A stretch of 64,000 bases of DNA from CALXXL01 sp034926605 (lineage in GTDB: Bacteria; Verrucomicrobiota; Lentisphaeria; Victivallales; Victivallaceae). This document shows, one piece after another, positions 9,158 through 17,791 of this stretch. Both the position numbers and the translations under genes were made by a program. The stretch lies in the NCBI GenBank assembly GCA_034926605.1, contig JAYFQV010000012.1:69767-133766 (forward strand). Reading direction: 5' to 3'. The notes beneath the pieces are model-generated. The model searched no databases and had not been told where the DNA came from. It was given only the letters and a program-made list of their open reading frames with translations. Each line of letters begins with the position of its first letter. Position 1 is the first letter of the stretch.

Positions 9158-9286
9158 ATGGACGCGATGTTATTTTTGTTTGACAATTCAATGTGCAGCG
9201 TGGTAAGCGGAAAATGGTTAAATTGGGTTTGGGTTGCCATAGACGGAGAAAAGATGCTCGCCAAATCGGAATTTGAAGGAGAATAA
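9158..9286 (+). CDS. Possible 42-residue small protein or gene remnant before the flavoprotein
   Basis: A short frame starts MDAMLFLFDNS and ends KSEFEGE one base before the flavoprotein start; its last codons contain that gene's ribosome-binding site. The composition (WLNWVWVAIDGEKM) looks protein-like rather than random, but there is no clear ribosome-binding site of its own. It could be a leader peptide coupled to the flavoprotein, or the 3' end of a gene otherwise deleted in this AT-rich patch. Confidence 0.3.
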   Translation: MDAMLFLFDNSMCSVVSGKWLNWVWVAIDGEKMLAKSEFEGE

Positions 9287-9287
9287 A

Positions 9288-9827
9288 ATGAATGCTTTGG
9301 TAATAAATTGCAGTCCGGCTAAGAATGGGGCAACAGCTGAAATAGTAAACATTGTTTCAGAAAACTTAAAAGATAAATATACCGTAAGATTAATCTGCAT
9401 AGGTGATTATTCTTTTGGTTTTTGCAAAGGATGCAGAAGTTGCCATACAACAGCAAGGTGCATTCAGCATGATGACATTGATAAAATAATAAACGAATAC
9501 GAGTGGGCCGATATTATAGTGTCGGTTGCGCCTTCTTATTGGGCTGATATACCGGGACAGTTCAAAGTGTTTATTGACAGATGCACGCCATGGTGCAATA
9601 CTCATGAACCTCATGCATCCATTGACGGTGGAAAGAAAGGGTATTCTATTGCTTTAAGAACAGGACCGAATATGCGGGAGTGCAACAAAATCATTGAAAG
9701 CATTGAGCATTTTTATGGTCATTTGGAAATCGAATGCTGTGATAAACTTGGTCTATGTTCCGTAGCAAATAAAGCAGCTGTAGAACCAAGAAAAAACGAA
9801 ATAGTTGAATTTTGTAAGACAATTTAA
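9288..9827 (+). CDS. Iron-sulfur flavoprotein / NADPH-dependent FMN reductase family protein
   Basis: A 179-residue flavodoxin-fold protein that should bind FMN through the N-terminal loop NCSPAKNGAT. Residues around 43-55 hold a compact C-x2-C-x2-C-x5-C cluster, as in iron-sulfur flavoproteins of anaerobes, where it binds one [4Fe-4S] cluster; transfer of electrons between ferredoxin and FMN is the likely role, with unknown partner. The ATG at 9288 has AAGGAGA directly upstream. The gene is visibly richer in A and T than its neighbours, suggesting acquisition from another lineage such as a Firmicute. Confidence 0.85.
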   Translation: MNALVINCSPAKNGATAEIVNIVSENLKDKYTVRLICIGDYSFGFCKGCRSCHTTARCIQHDDIDKIINEYEWADIIVSVAPSYWADIPGQFKVFIDRCTPWCNTHEPHASIDGGKKGYSIALRTGPNMRECNKIIESIEHFYGHLEIECCDKLGLCSVANKAAVEPRKNEIVEFCKTI

Positions 9828-9933
9828 CTGTGCGGCCAATCTTATTGGGATTGCGATTTATGCAGCTCAGGAAAAGAACGCACCGCATCGCCGAAATCTA
9901 TTAGCTTCTAATTTCTATACTTGGCAGCAATAA

Positions 9934-9967
9934 AAAACCCTCCAAGCTCAACGAGCCGGAGGGTTTT
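9934..9967 (-). terminator. Rho-independent terminator of the PEP-CTERM gene
   Basis: AAAACCCTCC (9934-9943) pairs with GGAGGGTTTT (9958-9967), with an inner GCTC/GAGC stem. Read on the minus strand it is followed by TTTTTTA, 15 bases past the stop codon. Confidence 0.85.
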
Positions 9968-9981
9968 GATTCGGGATGAAA

Positions 9982-10626
9982 CTACGCGGTTTTCTTTCTG
10001 CGGAATATCCCGGCTGAACCGAGGACGCCGCCGCCGATCAGCAATCCGGCAAGCGCGCCCGGAAGCGGCTGTCCGGCCGGGCCGGTGCTTTCTCCGCCGA
10101 CCGCCACGAACTCAACCGATCCGCTGGAGAACCCGAAGTTGATCCGGGTGTTGCCGGCAAGGTCGGTGGTATCCGTCTGACGCGAACCCACGCCGGTGCT
10201 CCAGTCGGTCAGGCCGACCGAGGAGCCGACGGTGCCGTTCTCGGCGGTGACCCAAAATGATATTTCATCTCCGGCTTTGAAATCGCCGACATAATATCCG
10301 GGAGTGCCGACCTCTTTCTTGCCGCCGCTGTTGACGAAAGTTATGTCCTTGCTTTCGCCGGTGCCCAGTATCTGCTGGCCGTTGAGCGTTGCGCCGTAGT
10401 TGCCGGCGGTCATCTGGGCGTAGCTGCCCAGATCCTTCAGCACATACCAGTTGGACACGAAACTCGAGAACCACAGACTTCCGCTCTCGGTGATCTTCAG
10501 CGTGATCTGATTGGCCGGGGTCCATGGCTGCGCCGGGTTCGGGGTGCTCACGATCTCATACTGCAGCACCGCAAAAGCCGGGGTGCAGAACAAGGCCGCG
10601 ACAATGAATGCCAGTATCTTTTTCAT
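9982..10626 (-). CDS. PEP-CTERM-type secreted protein
   Basis: A 214-residue exported protein. It has a Sec signal peptide (MKKILAFIVAALF, cleavage likely after TPAFA) and a C-terminal sorting tail: a PLPG motif, a hydrophobic glycine-rich stretch of about 16 residues and the basic end RRKK. This tripartite tail is the hallmark of PEP-CTERM proteins, normally processed by an exosortase and linked to exopolysaccharide or surface assembly. The mature part is beta-rich and unknown. No exosortase lies in the window. AAGGAGGAC precedes the ATG; a strong promoter lies at 10681-10709 and a terminator follows, so it is a single-gene unit. Confidence 0.85.
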   Translation of the reverse strand: MKKILAFIVAALFCTPAFAVLQYEIVSTPNPAQPWTPANQITLKITESGSLWFSSFVSNWYVLKDLGSYAQMTAGNYGATLNGQQILGTGESKDITFVNSGGKKEVGTPGYYVGDFKAGDEISFWVTAENGTVGSSVGLTDWSTGVGSRQTDTTDLAGNTRINFGFSSGSVEFVAVGGESTGPAGQPLPGALAGLLIGGGVLGSAGIFRRKKTA

Positions 10627-10680
10627 ATTCCGTCCTCCTTATACTTCAAATGAATCCGTACTTTCCCTCTTATAGACATT

Positions 10681-10709
10681 AATATATCAGGAATGGCTAC
10701 GAATTTCAA
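10681..10709 (-). promoter_or_regulatory. Predicted promoter of the PEP-CTERM gene
   Basis: TTGAAA (10709-10704), a 17-base spacer and TATATT (10686-10681), about 55 bases before the start codon at 10626. Confidence 0.65.
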
Positions 10710-10780
10710 TAAAAAGTTTGAAAAAAGACAAAATTAATTTCAATCGGTCGAAAAAACGGCATAAGATAAACTGTTGGTTG

Positions 10781-12271
10781 TTATTTATTTCCTCCGGCCG
10801 GATGGCGTTCGGCATAATCCGCCAGCGTCCGCAACGCGAGATCGGCATTGCATTCCGCGCTGGCGGCGGTTTCGGTGCGCGACCAGAACGCGACAAGTCT
10901 TTTCATCAGCGCGTCGTAATCCGCCTTGAAGTCCGAGCCACCGTACAGGGCGGATTTGAACAGCCGGAGGTAATCGCGCTGCAGTCCGGCCGCTTCGGCC
11001 GCCGTGCCGCGGCCGTCGGCAAGACGGTCGCAGTTGCGGGCCAGGCGCTCCAGTTCCGGTTCGCTCACATCCGGGTGGTCTCCGGCGAGTTTCTTCTCCA
11101 GCCAGTCCGGCGGCGGCGGCAGGGAATCCTTGAACCCGCTCCACTGGATGGCGGTGAAATGCCGCCACACTCCGTCACAATCCTCGGCGCGGCGTTCGAT
11201 CTCCAGCCATATGTCCGGGTCGCCCTGACAGCGCGCCGAGCTTTCGTTCATCAGCGCTTCCGGTTCGCGGGAGTCTCCGGCATAGGCCATAGAGGCGGCG
11301 GCCATCTCCGGCAGCAGCAGGTCGAAGGCGTTCATCCGGATCGACCAGTCGGTCATGCACAGGCCGGTGAGTTCGCGGCTGCGGCACATCCGCGCCGCTT
11401 CGATCATATTGTAACCGTGAAGCTGCTGGCGCGGCAGGAAAATGCCGTCGGAGGCGGACTGCGCGGCGCCGCAGAGAATGACTTCGCTGCCGCGGTTCAG
11501 GAAATAATCGACATTGCCGAACGCCCGTATTTTGCCGTCGTCTTCGAACAGTTCCGGCAGTTCGCGGCGGTACTGTTCCGGAACGTCCTCCGGCGCGCGG
11601 AAGCCGCCGAACGGCAGGCGTACCGAAACCGGGTTTTTGCGGTCGTCCCAGTAATTCCACTCCCATACCACAAGATCTTTCGGCAGGGTGTCCGACTGGT
11701 CGTAATACTTGAACAGCATATCGCTCCAAACGCCGGGGCGGACGCCGTCGGCAAGCAGCGGCGCCGCAATGTCCAGCACATGCTCGCAGTAAAGTTCCAG
11801 CGGCGGGCGCGCCGCGCAGGCGGGGCAGCTGTGGAAAACATATGCTTCGTCGCCGCCGAGGTGGAAATAGCGCACCGGGCCGAAAAGTTCACGGTACTCC
11901 GCCAGCCATCCGGCCAGGAAGCGGCGCACCGCCGGCGACGAGGTGCAGTAGCAGTCCCAGTGATCCGGAAGTTCGCGGAACTCCTTGTATTTGTCCTGAA
12001 GCAGCACATACTCGGCGTGGCCGATGGTCTGGAACAGCGGAATGGGTTCAAGCCCCAGTTTGCGCGCCTCTCCGAGCAGCCCGGCGAAGGTCTGTTTGCT
12101 CATCGCGTCCGCCACGGCGCACTCCGGACAGCTGTCCCAGCGGACTTTGCTTTCCACCTCCCACAGGATCGCGTTGCAGCCGATCGAGGCCGCCGCCTTC
12201 AGTCTGCGCAGTATCTCCTCCGGCCGAAGATTGCGGGCGTTGAGGTCGATGTGATAAATTTGAAGCGCCAT
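10781..12271 (-). CDS. Glycoside hydrolase family 20-like beta-N-acetylhexosaminidase
   Basis: A 496-residue TIM-barrel enzyme. The sequence HLGGDE (residues 137-142) is the GH20 catalytic signature, with D141 and E142 expected to act in substrate-assisted cleavage of terminal N-acetyl-hexosamines; a following cysteine pair (HSCPAC) could bind metal. The N-terminal accessory domain of classical GH20 enzymes is missing and there is no signal peptide, so it probably works in the cytoplasm on imported sugars. The ATG at 12271 is preceded by AGAGGAAC. No terminator is visible after the stop. Confidence 0.8.
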   Translation of the reverse strand: MALQIYHIDLNARNLRPEEILRRLKAAASIGCNAILWEVESKVRWDSCPECAVADAMSKQTFAGLLGEARKLGLEPIPLFQTIGHAEYVLLQDKYKEFRELPDHWDCYCTSSPAVRRFLAGWLAEYRELFGPVRYFHLGGDEAYVFHSCPACAARPPLELYCEHVLDIAAPLLADGVRPGVWSDMLFKYYDQSDTLPKDLVVWEWNYWDDRKNPVSVRLPFGGFRAPEDVPEQYRRELPELFEDDGKIRAFGNVDYFLNRGSEVILCGAAQSASDGIFLPRQQLHGYNMIEAARMCRSRELTGLCMTDWSIRMNAFDLLLPEMAAASMAYAGDSREPEALMNESSARCQGDPDIWLEIERRAEDCDGVWRHFTAIQWSGFKDSLPPPPDWLEKKLAGDHPDVSEPELERLARNCDRLADGRGTAAEAAGLQRDYLRLFKSALYGGSDFKADYDALMKRLVAFWSRTETAASAECNADLALRTLADYAERHPAGGNK

Positions 12272-12367
12272 ATCGTGTGCCGTTCCTCTTTGATTTTGTT
12301 GCGTCGAGCCAAAGTACGCTGGAGCACCCTCCCCGTCGACTCGAACCTTTGTTTATTTTTCTTACAT

Positions 12368-12396
12368 AATAAACATGCAAAATCCCCAAATGTCAA
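12368..12396 (-). promoter_or_regulatory. Possible promoter of the GH20-like gene
   Basis: A perfect TTGACA (12396-12391) is followed after 17 bases by TTTATT (12373-12368), or after 19 bases by TATTAT. It sits in the 174-base gap after ispH. Confidence 0.4.
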
Positions 12397-12445
12397 TATG
12401 GAGAACGGGATAATCGCGGAAAAATGTTTTATCGGAAGGCGGCGG

Positions 12446-13369
12446 TCAGACCGCCGGCATCGGGAAGTCCTGTTTCTCTTCGGCGGCGCACACGGTTTCA
12501 ATCCGGTCGAAGCCGTGCTCGGCAAGCAGCTTCAATGTGGCGTCGAACAGCTCGGGCGGCGCGCTGGCTCCGGCGGAAAGCCCGAGGGTTTCCACATTCT
12601 CCAGCGCGGCGAAATCGATGTCGGAAGGCGAATCTATGAGGCTGGCCAGGCAGTCTGAGGCTTCCGCCACCGCGCAAAGCTCCCGTGAATTCGAACTGTG
12701 TTCGGAACCGATCACCAGTATCCTTTCGCATTTCGCGGCCAGCATCCTCACCGCGTTCTGGCGGTTTTCGGTGGCATAGCAATGGCGGTTGTCCAGCTCA
12801 AGATCGCGACCGAACCGTCTGCGCAGCGCTTCGAGCACCGGGGTGATCGCGCGCTCGTTCAGCGTGGTCTGGGTCAGCACCACGGCTTCGCCGGCAACGG
12901 CGGGCAGACCGGCGGCGCGTTCCGGAGTGTCGGCCACCAGCTTCCGGGCCGATTCCGGCAGCCGTCCAAGCGTGCCGATCACCTCGGGATGCTCCGGGTG
13001 GCCGATCAGGATGACCTGTTTCCCGGCCTCGGCCAGCGCCCGGGCCTGCCGGTGCAGCGCGGTTACCAGCGGACAGGTGGCGTCCACCACCCGCAGCCGC
13101 CGGGCGGCGGCCGCCGCTTCGACGCCGCTGGACACGCCGTGGGCGCTGAAGATCAACACCGCGCCTTCCGGCACCTCGTCCAGATCGTGGACGAACCTTA
13201 CGCCGCGGCGGCGGAACCCGTCCACCACCGCGCGGTTGTGGACTATTTCATTGAAAACGTAGACCGTCTCGCCGGGATGGGCGGCCAGCACCGCGCCGAC
13301 CGTGGCGACCGCGCGGCGGACGCCGGCGCAGAAGCCGTGAGGCTGGGCCACTATCAGCTTGCGCGCCAT
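12446..13369 (-). CDS. ispH: 4-hydroxy-3-methylbut-2-enyl diphosphate reductase
   Basis: The last enzyme of the MEP isoprenoid pathway, reducing HMBPP to IPP and DMAPP with a [4Fe-4S] cluster. The 307-residue product shows the family marks: HGFCAGV near the N terminus (first cluster Cys), ATCPLV (second), HCYAT-x-NRQ (third) and the substrate-binding SSNS segment. The ATG at 13369 (MARKLIV) matches the family start; the frame is open 15 codons further upstream but those overlap the previous gene. It is the last gene of the operon running from paaK, with a 5-base overlap of the gene upstream. Confidence 0.95.
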   Translation of the reverse strand: MARKLIVAQPHGFCAGVRRAVATVGAVLAAHPGETVYVFNEIVHNRAVVDGFRRRGVRFVHDLDEVPEGAVLIFSAHGVSSGVEAAAAARRLRVVDATCPLVTALHRQARALAEAGKQVILIGHPEHPEVIGTLGRLPESARKLVADTPERAAGLPAVAGEAVVLTQTTLNERAITPVLEALRRRFGRDLELDNRHCYATENRQNAVRMLAAKCERILVIGSEHSSNSRELCAVAEASDCLASLIDSPSDIDFAALENVETLGLSAGASAPPELFDATLKLLAEHGFDRIETVCAAEEKQDFPMPAV

Positions 13370-13370
13370 C

Positions 13371-14123
13371 TCATTGCAACCGGCGGACCACGTTGACCGG
13401 GGCCTTCGGGTCAAACTCGGCGGCTTCTATCCCGGTGAATTCGATACGGGTGCGCCAGCCCGGGCCCTGTATTTTCAGCAGGGTCGGTACCCAGAAACCG
13501 TTGTCGGTCTTCTTGAACTTCTCGACTTCGAGCGAACGGTACGGTTCGCTTTCCGCCGCGATGTCCTTGTCCAGGTCGTTGAAAAACTCCACCTTGAGCG
13601 GGAAGAAATACTCCGACGAAATGGTGATCCGGATGCCTTCCTTGGAGGCGGGATCCTTCATCAGGAACACCCGGCAGTCCACCGTGCGCATGGTCACCGG
13701 CTCCAGCTCCCGTTCGGGATTCCAGAACAGGAAACTCATGCTCAAATCCTCCGGCTTCACACCGAACCGCCCCAGCAGCGAATCCGGATAGCCGCCCTGC
13801 TTCATCGGCGTGACGGTGGTGCCCTCGGAACCCGAAACATAACTCTGACCGATGCGGTAGCCCTCGTTGTTGTTGACGATGAGCTGTGAAAGCTGGCGGT
13901 CGCCGGTAAGTATGGTGCCGAAATACACCGGCACGGTGCTTGCCTCGTCGTCGCCGCGGCGCAGATGGCTGATGGTGCCGTCGAGCCGGGCGTAATTCTG
14001 GCGGTTCGAAGGATGGCGCACCCGGGCGATGAAATCCCCGGCCGTCATGTCGGCGCCGGAAATCTCCGCCGCCATCGCGGACACGCAAAACAGCAGCGCG
14101 GCCGCCGCGATCAGTCGTCTCAT
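13371..14123 (-). CDS. LolA-like outer-membrane lipoprotein-sorting family protein
   Basis: A 250-residue periplasmic protein with a signal peptide (MRRLIAAAALLFCVSAMAA). The mature part has the alternating beta-strand layout and the late 'FP-x-KVEFFND-x-DK' and 'K...DNGFWVPT' segments of proteins annotated as outer-membrane lipoprotein-sorting proteins (LolA superfold), which carry acyl chains. Whether it truly escorts lipoproteins is unproven. Its start overlaps the lon stop by ATGA and its end runs into ispH, so it is translated as part of this operon. Confidence 0.7.
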   Translation of the reverse strand: MRRLIAAAALLFCVSAMAAEISGADMTAGDFIARVRHPSNRQNYARLDGTISHLRRGDDEASTVPVYFGTILTGDRQLSQLIVNNNEGYRIGQSYVSGSEGTTVTPMKQGGYPDSLLGRFGVKPEDLSMSFLFWNPERELEPVTMRTVDCRVFLMKDPASKEGIRITISSEYFFPLKVEFFNDLDKDIAAESEPYRSLEVEKFKKTDNGFWVPTLLKIQGPGWRTRIEFTGIEAAEFDPKAPVNVVRRLQ

Positions 14124-16564
14124 TTCTTGTGCTCCTCAGTTTTTTCTCCGAAGATTATCGGCAGCGCCTCGGTTATGGTGTCCACCATAATGAATTCAAG
14201 GTGAGGTTTGACCTCATCCGGAACCTCCTCGAGGTCCTTTTCGTTTTCACGCGGCATGATGACGGTCTTGACCCCGGCGCGAAGCGCGGCCACGCATTTT
14301 TCCTTGAGGCCGCCGATCGCGGTGACCTTGCCGGCCAGCGTGATCTCGCCGGTCATCGACAGCCGCGGGCGGACGCGCTTGCCGGTCAGCAGCGAGACCA
14401 GCGCGGTGGTCAGGGTGATACCGGCGGAAGGACCGTCCTTGGGGGTGGCCCCGTCCGGCACGTGAATATGGAAATCGTTCTGCTCGAACACTTCCTGCTT
14501 GACGCCGAACTCCTTGGCCCGGCTGCGGATGTAGCTGAACGCGGCTTCGGCCGATTCCTTCATCACATTGCCGAGGCTTCCGGTCAGTTTCAAGTTGCCC
14601 TTGCCCGGCATCATGATGGTCTCCACCGTCAATATCGCGCCGCCGTAGCTGGTCCAGGCCATGCCGACCGCACTGCCGCGCGGCGGACGTTCCTTGACCA
14701 GGTCGAGCATATATTTGCGGCCGCCGAGCAGGTCGTGGATCAGTTCGGGAGTGATCTCGGTCTTGGCGTCGGCGGCGATTTCACCCGAAAGGATGCGGCG
14801 GGCCACCTTGCGGCAGACCGCGCCGATGGTGCGCTCAAGATCGCGCACACCGGCCTCGCGGGTGTAGTAGTTGACGAGTTCGTCCAGCGCCTTGACCGGA
14901 AAGCTAAGCTGTTTGGCGGACAGCCCGTTGTCCTTTATCTGCCGCGCCACCAGGAAACGCTTGGCGATCTGGCGTTTTTCGGTGCCGGTGTAGCCGGGCA
15001 GCCGGATCACCTCCATGCGGTCGAGCAACGGTTCCGGGATGGTGTCCATCACGTTGGCGGTGGCGATGAAAAACACGCTGCTGAGGTCGTAATCGAGTTC
15101 GATATAGTGGTCGTTGAACGCGCCGTTCTGCGCGGGGTCGAGCACTTCGAGCAAAGCCGAAGCGGGGTCGCCGCGCATATCGGAGTTGATCTTGTCTATC
15201 TCGTCGAGCATGAACACCGGGTTGTTGACACCGACCTTCTTCATGCTCTGGAGAATGCGTCCCGGCAACGCGCCCACATAGGTGCGGCGATGTCCGCGGA
15301 TCTCGGCCTCGTCGTGCATGCCGCCGAGCGCCATGCGCACAAACTTGCGTCCCATCGCGCGTGCTATCGACTGCCCGAGCGAGGTTTTGCCCACGCCCGG
15401 CGGCCCCACCAGGCACAATATCGGGGCTTTGCCGTCCTTGCGCATCTGGAGCACCGCGAGATAGTCGAGGATACGCTCCTTGACATCCTTCAGCCCATAG
15501 TGGTCGGCGTCGAGCACTTTCTGCGCCTCGCGGATATCCAGCGTGGTTTCGGAATTGATGCGCCAGGGCAGGGAAAGCAGCCAATCTATATAGGTATAGG
15601 CGATATGGTATTCCGGAGACATCTGCGGCAGCACGGTCAGCCTGCCGAGTTCGCGCTGGATGGTGGTCAGCACCTGCTCCGGAGCGTCCAACTCCTTGAG
15701 CCGGTTTTCGAGGTCGATCACGTCCGGAGTGCGGGTGTCCTCGTTGAGTTCGGTCTGAATGGTGCGCAGCTGCTCGCGCAGGAAATACTCTCGCTGCTGC
15801 TGGGAAAGGTTCTGGTTGACCTCGTTCTGGATATGCTGGCCCAGCTGGGCGATCTCGGACTCGCGGTTCACGAGCGTCAGCATCAGCTTGGCGCGGTCGT
15901 AGAGACTCGGGGCCGCCAGAATCGCCAGACGCTCCAGATAGGTCAGGTTCAAGGCGTCGGTCAGAAGATCGATCTGGCGGGCCGGATCGACCATGTTGAG
16001 CACCGCCAGCCGCAGTTCTTCCGGGAGTCCGGCCAGAAACGGGGTAAGCTCCTGAAACTTAGCCATGATTAGCTTCATGGCGGCGGACACTTCCAGCTGG
16101 TCGGCCTCGCCCGAAACCTGCGGCGAGAACACCGCCAGGTAGCAGCCGCGCGCGGCGTCTTCGCGCACCGCGTTCAGCACCACCCGGCGCAGGCCGCGCA
16201 CCAGTATGCGCAGCGAACCGTCGGGAAAACTGAGCACCTTGGTGATGCGGGCGAGACAGCCGACTTTCAGCAGCTTGCGGTCGCCGAACTGGAACGGCGG
16301 CAAATCGGCTTCGGCCACCTCGGGGGTGGTTTCCATGTTCCCGTCCGGCAGCTCGGGGAACACGCCGATCTGGCGGTCGGTGGTCATCACCTTCTGCACC
16401 ATCGCCACCAGCATCGGGTCGTCTATCATGATCGAAGTCATCACGAACGGATAAACCACGATGTTGGAGGTATTCAGAAGCGGCACCGCCATGTCTGCGG
16501 CAAAGTCTCCGGCGCGCATGGCGCGGTCGTTTGCCAGTGATATATTGTTGTAACGTTCGTCCAT
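14120..16564 (-). CDS. lon: ATP-dependent Lon protease
   Basis: An 814-residue cytosolic AAA+ serine protease that degrades misfolded and regulatory proteins. In order it has the N-terminal substrate domain, a coiled-coil middle, Walker A (GPPGVGKTS), Walker B (FMLDEIDK), and a protease domain with the catalytic serine in DGPSAG and the catalytic lysine in GGLKEK. Length is normal for LonA. The start has AAGGAGAT upstream. It lies 18 bases after folC in the long operon and has no separate promoter that I can see, which is unusual for a gene that is often heat-shock controlled. Confidence 0.97.
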   Translation of the reverse strand: MDERYNNISLANDRAMRAGDFAADMAVPLLNTSNIVVYPFVMTSIMIDDPMLVAMVQKVMTTDRQIGVFPELPDGNMETTPEVAEADLPPFQFGDRKLLKVGCLARITKVLSFPDGSLRILVRGLRRVVLNAVREDAARGCYLAVFSPQVSGEADQLEVSAAMKLIMAKFQELTPFLAGLPEELRLAVLNMVDPARQIDLLTDALNLTYLERLAILAAPSLYDRAKLMLTLVNRESEIAQLGQHIQNEVNQNLSQQQREYFLREQLRTIQTELNEDTRTPDVIDLENRLKELDAPEQVLTTIQRELGRLTVLPQMSPEYHIAYTYIDWLLSLPWRINSETTLDIREAQKVLDADHYGLKDVKERILDYLAVLQMRKDGKAPILCLVGPPGVGKTSLGQSIARAMGRKFVRMALGGMHDEAEIRGHRRTYVGALPGRILQSMKKVGVNNPVFMLDEIDKINSDMRGDPASALLEVLDPAQNGAFNDHYIELDYDLSSVFFIATANVMDTIPEPLLDRMEVIRLPGYTGTEKRQIAKRFLVARQIKDNGLSAKQLSFPVKALDELVNYYTREAGVRDLERTIGAVCRKVARRILSGEIAADAKTEITPELIHDLLGGRKYMLDLVKERPPRGSAVGMAWTSYGGAILTVETIMMPGKGNLKLTGSLGNVMKESAEAAFSYIRSRAKEFGVKQEVFEQNDFHIHVPDGATPKDGPSAGITLTTALVSLLTGKRVRPRLSMTGEITLAGKVTAIGGLKEKCVAALRAGVKTVIMPRENEKDLEEVPDEVKPHLEFIMVDTITEALPIIFGEKTEEHKK

Positions 16565-16582
16565 CGCAAATCTCCTTCGATT

Positions 16583-17791
16583 TTATATGTTCAGCACCGA
16601 CTCCTCGTCGGCGAAATTCCGCAAAGTCTCACCCACCAGATAGAGCGACCCGGTCACAATCACCGTCTCCTCCGCTCCGGCCGACTCCACCGCCTCCCGT
16701 ACACCGGCGGCGGCGCTCCACGGCCGCGAGGTCATCGCGCCCAGCTCCTCCGCCGAATGGCTTGGCCGCCCGTGCGCCGGAACCGGCACGAATACGAACC
16801 GCTCCGCCACCGGTTCCAGCAGTTGCAGTTCGGCGGCCGCCTCCTTGTCGCGGAACGCCCCGAACACCACGGTCAGCCGCCGCCCGGCAAAAGTTTCGGC
16901 AACCGCCGCCGCCCCGTCGGGGTTATGACCGCCGTCAACCCACAAATTGCCGCGCAACCGCTGCATCCTGCCCGGCCAGCCTACCGTTTCAACGCCGCGC
17001 GCCGCACGCGCGAAATCAAAACCGTATTTGCCGGACAGATATTTCAGCACCAGCTCCGCCAGCGCATAATTGCGCCGCTGCATCGGCCCGGCCAGCGGCA
17101 ACTTTACATTAAGACAACCAACCGGGCCGGATTGTTCAAACGGGGCGCCCGATTTCGCCGCTTGCGCACGAATGACATCCAGCGCCTCTTTCGTAAGCTC
17201 GCACCCGCCGAACACCGGAACCCCCGGCTTGATGATTCCCGCCTTTTCCGCGGCTATTTCGGCAACGGTATTGCCGAGGTATTCGCAATGGTCCAGCGCC
17301 ACATTGGTTATTATGCAGGCTTCCGGCGTCACTATGTTGGTGGCGTCCAGCCGGCCGCCCATGCCGGTTTCCCATACCGCGAAATCGGCTTTTTCTTCGA
17401 TGAAATAGGCGGCGGCCAGCGCGGTTACCAGCTCGAAATAGGTCGGTTCTCGGCCGGCCGCCTTCATGGCGTCCGCCGTCGGTTCCAGCCTCGCGTAGAT
17501 TTCGGAGAAACGTGCTTCGGGTATCGCCAGCCCGTCCATCCGGAACCGTTCCCTGACCGAAAGCAGATGCGGCGACGAATAAAATCCGGTGCGGTATCCG
17601 GCCGTCCTCAGCATGCCCTGCAGCATCGCCCCCACCGAACCCTTGCCGTTGGTTCCGGCGATATGCAGAAACTTTATCTTCCCGGCGTCGATGTTCGCCC
17701 GGTCGAACAGTTCTCTGGCGCGTTCAAGCCCCAGGGTGATGCCGAACATCCCGCGAGTCTCCAGGCGGGCGGCGGCCTCGGAAAAATCCAT
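16583..17791 (-). CDS. folC: Folylpolyglutamate synthase / dihydrofolate synthase
   Basis: A 402-residue Mur-ligase-type enzyme that adds glutamate to dihydropteroate and folates. It shows the P-loop HIAGTNGKGS, the SPHL segment, the ETGMGGRLDATN motif and the late VDGGHNPDG signature of FolC. I set the start at the ATG at 17791 because the tolB stop overlaps it (TGATG), a re-initiation junction; the open frame extends 57 codons further but those residues are a shadow of tolB. Confidence 0.95.
   Translation of the reverse strand: MDFSEAAARLETRGMFGITLGLERARELFDRANIDAGKIKFLHIAGTNGKGSVGAMLQGMLRTAGYRTGFYSSPHLLSVRERFRMDGLAIPEARFSEIYARLEPTADAMKAAGREPTYFELVTALAAAYFIEEKADFAVWETGMGGRLDATNIVTPEACIITNVALDHCEYLGNTVAEIAAEKAGIIKPGVPVFGGCELTKEALDVIRAQAAKSGAPFEQSGPVGCLNVKLPLAGPMQRRNYALAELVLKYLSGKYGFDFARAARGVETVGWPGRMQRLRGNLWVDGGHNPDGAAAVAETFAGRRLTVVFGAFRDKEAAAELQLLEPVAERFVFVPVPAHGRPSHSAEELGAMTSRPWSAAAGVREAVESAGAEETVIVTGSLYLVGETLRNFADEESVLNI

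Noticed and set aside
10718..12658. Plus-strand 646-codon frame across the GH20-like gene
   Set aside because: Contains no family motif and reads against a gene with the HLGGDE signature.
14129..16072. Plus-strand 647-codon frame opposite lon
   Set aside because: Histidine- and alanine-rich antisense shadow of a fully motif-supported Lon protease.
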